A DNA stretch of 64,000 nt from Solirubrum puertoriconensis. GTDB taxonomy: Bacteria > Bacteroidota > Bacteroidia > Cytophagales > Hymenobacteraceae. Positions 60,021 through 64,000 of this stretch are shown one piece after another (within the stretch, counting starts at the first letter, position 1; every line of letters starts with the position of its first letter). Where the stretch lies: contig NZ_LNAL01000006.1 in NCBI RefSeq assembly GCF_001483135.1, positions 496,003 through 560,002 of the forward strand, given 5' to 3'. The notes under the pieces are model-generated. The model was not told where the DNA came from, searched no databases, and was given only the letters and a program-made list of their open reading frames with translations. The position numbers were made by a program, and so were the translations under genes.

Positions 60021-60686
60021 TCAGAGCACCAGTTTGCGCACGTAAAAGGCCTCGGCATAGCGCCCGGCCGAAGCGGCTTGCAGTCCGCGCAGCCGGGGCA
60101 GTGCCCGGAAGGTCTCGGCATCGAACCAATGCCGGCCCGCCTGCGAAGGGAAGTGCGTCAGCAGCAGCTCTACCTTTTGGTCGAGCACGTCGCCAGGCAG
60201 CTCCACAAAGCACTCCGGGTTGCCCACGTCGCCGTCGTACTTCGGAATCTCGTACTCCAGTACCAGGTGGCTGCGGAACGTGTTCCAGGTAAAGTCGGCC
60301 AACAGGCGGTGGTCCTGGTGCAGGTCGTGGCGGTGGTGGGTAAAAATCAGGTCGGGCTGAAAGGCTTTCAGGTCTTCAAACACGTGCTTCACCTCCAGCG
60401 CCGATTGGGGTAGCCGCCCGTCCTGAAACGTCAACACCCGCACCTGCGCTTCGGCGAGGCCCCCGGGGGCAGCCGCCAGCCACGCGCAAGCGCTGGCTTC
60501 GGCCTCGAGCAACCGCGCCGGAGTGCTGGTGAATACCACCCAGCACAGGGCCGCAATGCGCTGCTCGCGCAACAGGCGCAGCAGCGTGCCGCCCGCGCCA
60601 ATCTCGATGTCGTCGGCGTGGGCACCTAGGCAGAGCACGCGCAGGCCAGCACTGCCCGCCGGCGGCGCTAAACTCAGCGTCAGCAT
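60021..60686 (-). CDS. PIG-L family deacetylase
   Basis: 221 residues from the ATG at 60686 (MLTLSLAPPAGSAGLRVLC), which overlaps the stop of the upstream nucleotidyltransferase gene in an ATG-C-TGA arrangement. The zinc-binding core GAHADDIEIGAGGTL and HHRHDLHQDHR are the two family motifs. PIG-L enzymes deacetylate N-acetyl sugars. In this operon the substrate is probably a sugar nucleotide or lipid-linked sugar (inference). Confidence 0.92.
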   Translation of the reverse strand: MLTLSLAPPAGSAGLRVLCLGAHADDIEIGAGGTLLRLLREQRIAALCWVVFTSTPARLLEAEASACAWLAAAPGGLAEAQVRVLTFQDGRLPQSALEVKHVFEDLKAFQPDLIFTHHRHDLHQDHRLLADFTWNTFRSHLVLEYEIPKYDGDVGNPECFVELPGDVLDQKVELLLTHFPSQAGRHWFDAETFRALPRLRGLQAASAGRYAEAFYVRKLVL

Positions 60687-61504
60687 GCGGCTTTTAGTGC
60701 GTGGGTCAGGTACCGGGGCTTGGGCTCGGGCCGGCGCCACACTTCCCACGGCGCCGGGCCGCGAGCGTGCAGTTCGTCGAGGAGCTGCTTGTCCTTAAAG
60801 GTGTCCATGGCGGCCCAAAAGCCTTGGTGTGGATGCGCCCTCAGGCGGTCCTGCGCGATTAGGCGCTGGAAGGGCTGCTCCACCAATTCCTCGCCGGGCT
60901 GCATATAGTGGAAAATGTCGGGGCGCAGCACGAAAAAGCCTGCATTGATCCATAGCCCTGATTGGGCAATGGGGCTGATGTATTCTACGCGCGAGTCTTC
61001 GCCCAGCGCCACCACGTGAAAGCTCTGCGACGGCTGGTAGGCCATGAAGCTGGCCACGGCGTTCGTCTGCGCCATTTCGTGCACCATCTGGTTCACGTCT
61101 AGGTCGGCCAGGCCATCGGCGTAGTTAGCCAGGAACATGTCTTCGTTTGCCAGCAGGTGCTGCACGGCCAGCAGGCGCTGCCCGATGTTGGCGTTCAGGC
61201 CGGTGTCAACGAAGGTGATGTTCCAGTCGTCGATATCGGTTTTGAGGGGCCTTACGTCCTTGCCCCCCTTCGAAAACACAAAGTCGTTGGAAATGCACTC
61301 GTCGTAGTTTCGGAAGTAGTGCTTGATGGTATCGGCCTTGTAGCCCAGGCACAGGATGAAATCGGTGTGGCCGAAGTGCGCGTAATAGCGCATGATGTGC
61401 CACAGGATGGGCCGGTAGCCCAGCGTTACCATGGGCTTGGGCATCGATTCGGAATACTCGCGCAGGCGCATTCCAAAGCCTCCGCAGAACAACACAACCT
61501 TCAT
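60680..61504 (-). CDS. sugar-nucleotide (glucose-1-phosphate) nucleotidyltransferase
   Basis: 274 residues. The N-terminus MKVVLFCGGFGMRLREYSES has the NTP-binding loop (CGGFGMRL); MPKPMVTLGYRPILWHIM is the next conserved segment, with YADGLADLDVNQ (metal Asp) and INAGFFVL later. It resembles glucose-1-phosphate cytidylyltransferase (RfbF), but the sugar and base specificity cannot be read with certainty. The C-terminus GFWAAMDTFKDKQLLDEL matches the family. The PIG-L gene overlaps its stop, so the two are translationally coupled. Confidence 0.85.
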   Translation of the reverse strand: MKVVLFCGGFGMRLREYSESMPKPMVTLGYRPILWHIMRYYAHFGHTDFILCLGYKADTIKHYFRNYDECISNDFVFSKGGKDVRPLKTDIDDWNITFVDTGLNANIGQRLLAVQHLLANEDMFLANYADGLADLDVNQMVHEMAQTNAVASFMAYQPSQSFHVVALGEDSRVEYISPIAQSGLWINAGFFVLRPDIFHYMQPGEELVEQPFQRLIAQDRLRAHPHQGFWAAMDTFKDKQLLDELHARGPAPWEVWRRPEPKPRYLTHALKAAC

Positions 61505-61606
61505 AGACGGGACGGGTTAAGAGTGGCAAACTGCCGGGAGCAGCAGTGCTAGGGGGTACCGGGCGGCACCGCACAACGTGAATCGGGACCGGCGGCCCCA
61601 CACAGC

Positions 61607-62938
61607 TTAGTCGTACACGGCCACCATTGGGATGGGCACCACGAAGCGCCCGCCCCACTGGCGGATGTCGGCCATTTGCTGCATGATTTCGGCGCGCAGG
61701 TTCCAGGGCAGAATCAGCACGAAGTCGGGGCGCGTTTGGCGGATACGGTCGGGGTGGTAAATGGGAATGCGCGAGCCGGGCAAAAACAGCCCGTGCTTGT
61801 GGGGGTTAGCGTCGACGGTGTAGTCGAGAAAATCGGTGCGGATGCCGCAGTAGTTGAGCAGGGTGTTGCCCTTGCCGGGGGCGCCGTAGCCCACCACGGT
61901 TTTGCCGGCCCGCTTAACCTCGATGAGGAAGCTGAGCAAGGCGCGCTTGGTTTCCTTGACGGCTTCGCTGAAGGCCGTATAAAACGGCAGCGTGTTCACG
62001 CCAAGCTCTATTTCGCGCTGGCGCAGCTCCGCCACCCGCGCCTCCACCGGGCGGGCATCGTCGGTGGCGTGGCGGGCATAGATGCGCAGCGAGCCGCCGT
62101 GGGTGGGCAGTTCCTCCACGTCGAAGAGGGTAAGGCCGTGGTGAGCAAAAATGCGCTCTACGGTGTAAAACGAGAGGTAGCTGAAATGCTCGTGGTAGAT
62201 GGTATCGAACTGCCGCCCTTCAATCAGGCGCAGCAAGTGCGGAAATTCCATCGTGAGCACCCCGCCGGGCTTAAGCATGATTTTGAGCCCGCCCACAAAA
62301 TCGTTGATGTCGGGCACGTGGGCTAGCACGTTGTTGCCGATCAGCAAATCGGCCTGCCCGTAGGTTGAAGCTACTTCTTGGGCCGTGCGGCGCCCGAAAA
62401 ACTTGCTGAGGGTGTTGATGCCCTTGCTGCGGGCGGCGTCGGCTACGTTGCCGGCCGGCTCGATGCCGAGCACCGGAATGTCTCGCTCGAGAAAGTACTG
62501 CAGCAGGTAACCGTCGTTGCTGGCCACTTCCACCACAAACTCCTCCGGCCCGATGCCAAAGCGGGTAACCATTTGCTCGGTGTAGCGGCGGGCGTGGGCC
62601 AGCCACGTGGTGGAGTACGAGGAGAAGTAGCAGTATTCGTCGCGGAAGATTTTATCGGCCGGCAAAAAGTCGCCGACCTGCACCAGAAAGCAGCTGCCGC
62701 ACACGCGGGCGTGCAGCGGGTACTGGGCCTCGGCCCGGTTGAAGTCCTCGGGCCGCACAAAATCCTCGCACAAGGGCGACGTGCCCAGGTCGACCAGGGT
62801 GGTGTGCAGCGCCTCGCCGCAGAAGCGGCAGCGGGGTTCCATCGCGGGTTGCACTGCATGGGGCAGCGGATTGCGCCGGTTTTTTTGCGTGGCCGCGGGC
62901 AGCGGGGCGGCCGATGCGGTAGGTAGTGTTGCAGTCAT
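61607..62938 (-). CDS. class I SAM methyltransferase, NDP-hexose C-methyltransferase type
   Basis: 443 residues, with a possible later ATG at 62842 if the Ala/Pro-rich first 32 residues are not translated. Zinc-binding CRFCGE and VCGSCF opens the protein. The SAM site is VVEVASNDGYLLQYF, then NNVLAHVPDINDFV, MEFPHLL and HEHFSYLSF, as in TylCIII/NovU-type C-3-methyltransferases. The C-terminal third (VVGYGAPGKGNTLLNYCG) is Methyltransf_14. It is the first complete gene of the leftward polysaccharide unit, followed 102 bp on by the nucleotidyltransferase. Confidence 0.9.
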   Translation of the reverse strand: MTATLPTASAAPLPAATQKNRRNPLPHAVQPAMEPRCRFCGEALHTTLVDLGTSPLCEDFVRPEDFNRAEAQYPLHARVCGSCFLVQVGDFLPADKIFRDEYCYFSSYSTTWLAHARRYTEQMVTRFGIGPEEFVVEVASNDGYLLQYFLERDIPVLGIEPAGNVADAARSKGINTLSKFFGRRTAQEVASTYGQADLLIGNNVLAHVPDINDFVGGLKIMLKPGGVLTMEFPHLLRLIEGRQFDTIYHEHFSYLSFYTVERIFAHHGLTLFDVEELPTHGGSLRIYARHATDDARPVEARVAELRQREIELGVNTLPFYTAFSEAVKETKRALLSFLIEVKRAGKTVVGYGAPGKGNTLLNYCGIRTDFLDYTVDANPHKHGLFLPGSRIPIYHPDRIRQTRPDFVLILPWNLRAEIMQQMADIRQWGGRFVVPIPMVAVYD

Positions 62939-62949
62939 CAGCAGACTAT

Positions 62950-63385
62950 TTTGTGGTCAGATGATAAAGTGGCACGAGCGCGTGCCCGACCAATGCGGGG
63001 TAGCACACGTCGGTACCGACTTGCAGTATGAGCAAGCCCTAGGTGAAGAGGACCGGCTTGAACAGCATCCAGAAGGATGTATCCGTTCGCGCTACGCCCG
63101 CCTACTGGCTGTCGGTAATTAGCTTCTTGCCTAGGTTCACAATCACGTGGTAGGTGGCGCCGCGGGGGCAGAGTACCCGCTTGATTTCGGCGCAAGGCTC
63201 CTGCTGCATGTGCAGGGCGCGCAACATACCCCGGCGCAGATTCGACAACGAATTGTCTTGCACCGAGGCAGCCCGGTTTTCGTAGGTATCAAACTCGATT
63301 TAGCACTACGAGCGGGCAATCAAGTCCCGTCCATCGGCCATACGCCTCGCATCGAAGATGAAAACGCTAGGTAGCTCGTATTGTG
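62950..63385 (-). pseudogene. decayed dTDP-4-dehydrorhamnose 3,5-epimerase-type gene (rfbC-like)
   Basis: Reading leftward the fragments FDARRMADGRGL, SVQDNSLSNLRRGMLRALHM, EIKRVLCP and, after a frame change, RGATYHVIVNLGKK and LLILQVGTDVCY line up in order with RfbC-type cupin epimerases. Two or more in-frame stops and several frame changes interrupt it. It is plainly non-functional. Confidence 0.6.
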
Positions 63386-63625
63386 GAAATTATGCAGTGT
63401 GGATGGTTGCAACTGCCGGAGCAGCTGGCCGGGCGTAAGGTGGGTGCTACTTCGGCACCTAGGGGCCGTGGCAAGCAGGGGGGACGGCCTGGCGCAGCCG
63501 CCGAAGCCGATAAAGCGTTAGTTGAAGGTGCGGATGGTGGGCACGGTAACTCGCCCGCCGACAAGGGCTGCACCGGCGCCAAGAGGACTTGTGCCAGCAA
63601 CGGGTCGGCTGCGGCGGGTTCGTCG

Positions 63626-63934
63626 CCCCACACCTTGCATGCGACGGCGCCGCGCTGCCACAAGTCGGCGAGCAGGTTTTGTCGTGCAGCATGTTCCTGG
63701 GCTGCCAGAAGCCGGTGTGCCAGTGCGCTGTCACCTTGCCGTCAGCACCGAGGCGATTGAGCCACGCTTTGTCTCAGACGATGCCGTCGTGCTCGGTGAT
63801 GCCAGTGGCCGGCGTAGATATTTATGATGTGCTACAGGATGGGCCGCCCCTATCTCAACCATAGGCTTAGGGCGGACGCCGCGTTCCTCGCTGATGCGGG
63901 TGCCGTAGCCGCCCGCCAGGATAACTGCTTTCAT
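63626..63934 (-). pseudogene. decayed glucose-1-phosphate cytidylyltransferase (rfbF) with internal deletion
   Basis: Starts intact as [20 protein letters not shown] and RPKPMVEIG, then frameshifts, with a stop at the usual LWHIMK Trp. It then jumps past about 170 residues of the normal gene to WHTGFWQP and, after another shift, LLADLWQRG and CKVW, the normal C-terminus. It is a recent copy by its intact N-terminus, but carries a deletion, frameshifts and stops. The DNA to its left (63386-63625) may hold a vestige of the usual next gene, but I cannot name it. Confidence 0.65.
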
Positions 63935-64000
63935 GTTTCATGTATGAAGAGCGGTTTAGGGAGAGTAGCTGATGAGTTGTCATGCACGACTTGTTTAGAG

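Larger units (their letters stand above)
157..63464. repeat. dispersed oriented heptamer CCTAGGT (about 96 CCTAGG cores)
   Basis: By eye I find about 96 CCTAGG cores in the window, against about 21 expected from base composition. All but about three (4268, 31857, 54387) have A directly before or T directly after, so the true unit is ACCTAGG/CCTAGGT in either direction; only about three have both. They occur in genes and gaps, on average one per 670 bp. In genes the coding strand usually reads nnC-CTA-GGT, a Leu-Gly pair with the uncommon CTA codon. Density is lower in 58.6-63 kb. Confidence 0.75.

Noticed and set aside
63386-63625. Possible CDP-glucose 4,6-dehydratase (rfbG) remnant between the rfbF and rfbC remnants
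   Set aside because: Only a short GAEV-like stretch fits; this is too weak to name, although the gene order would suggest it.
1-64000. tRNA, rRNA, CRISPR or full insertion sequence
   Set aside because: No conserved tRNA T-arm or rRNA segment, no evenly spaced repeat array, and no transposase frame with terminal repeats was seen by eye.

Overview
The window is about 60% G+C. It fits a Bacteroidota chromosome of the Cytophagales, most like Hymenobacter. The evidence is a TonB-dependent receptor with a carboxypeptidase-regulatory N-terminus, a eukaryote-type (GT3) glycogen synthase, a LytS/LytTR pair, a Tat-exported Gfo/Idh/MocA oxidoreductase, several YsnF-type stress proteins, and starts without clear Shine-Dalgarno sequences. 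Starts were therefore chosen mainly from protein N-termini (signal peptides, family starts). No rRNA, tRNA, CRISPR array or complete insertion sequence was seen. This is a reading by eye, without database searches.

Layout. 0-9.3 kb holds a CoA-transferase fragment, a conserved protein, trpS, three tandem paralogous secreted proteins, a queuosine-precursor transporter, a STAS protein with RNase Z, a DUF4198 protein and a two-domain fasciclin lipoprotein. 9.4-13.3 kb is a glycogen locus: GT3 glycogen synthase and a GH13 branching-type enzyme broken by one in-frame TAA. 13.4-20 kb holds mostly membrane proteins (two DUF421 paralogues, a YfcC-type carrier, a cation/proton antiporter). 20.2-33 kb is the most unusual part: an RND/MMPL exporter diverging from a UbiA-type prenyltransferase and a PEP-synthase/rifampicin-phosphotransferase-like enzyme; a secreted S74-domain protein; a YghO-like N-acyltransferase; and a tight operon of AMP ligase, BtaA-like aminocarboxypropyl transferase and choline-kinase-like phosphotransferase. 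Together these look like an undescribed polar-lipid or envelope-conjugate pathway (inference).

33-58 kb is housekeeping and envelope functions: VOC protein, hydrolase, TPR proteins, M28 peptidase, PAS sensor, CDF transporter, CYP152-type P450, Gfo/Idh/MocA oxidoreductase, phosphate-type porin, YsnF stress proteins, TonB receptor, LytS/LytTR/PAP2 operon and an RDD protein. 58.6-64 kb is a surface-polysaccharide locus (two sugar C-methyltransferases, a nucleotidyltransferase, a PIG-L deacetylase). It is eroding: remnants of a DUF4910 gene, an rfbC-type epimerase and an rfbF-type cytidylyltransferase carry frameshifts, stops and a deletion.

Three dispersed sequence families run through the window. 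One is an oriented heptamer CCTAGGT, about 96 CCTAGG cores by eye, nearly all with A before or T after, mostly read as Leu-Gly with the CTA codon. The second is a REP-like GTAGCGCGG...CCGCG palindrome, often in head-to-head pairs. The third is a roughly 90 bp hairpin element with GTCATGCTGAGC ends.
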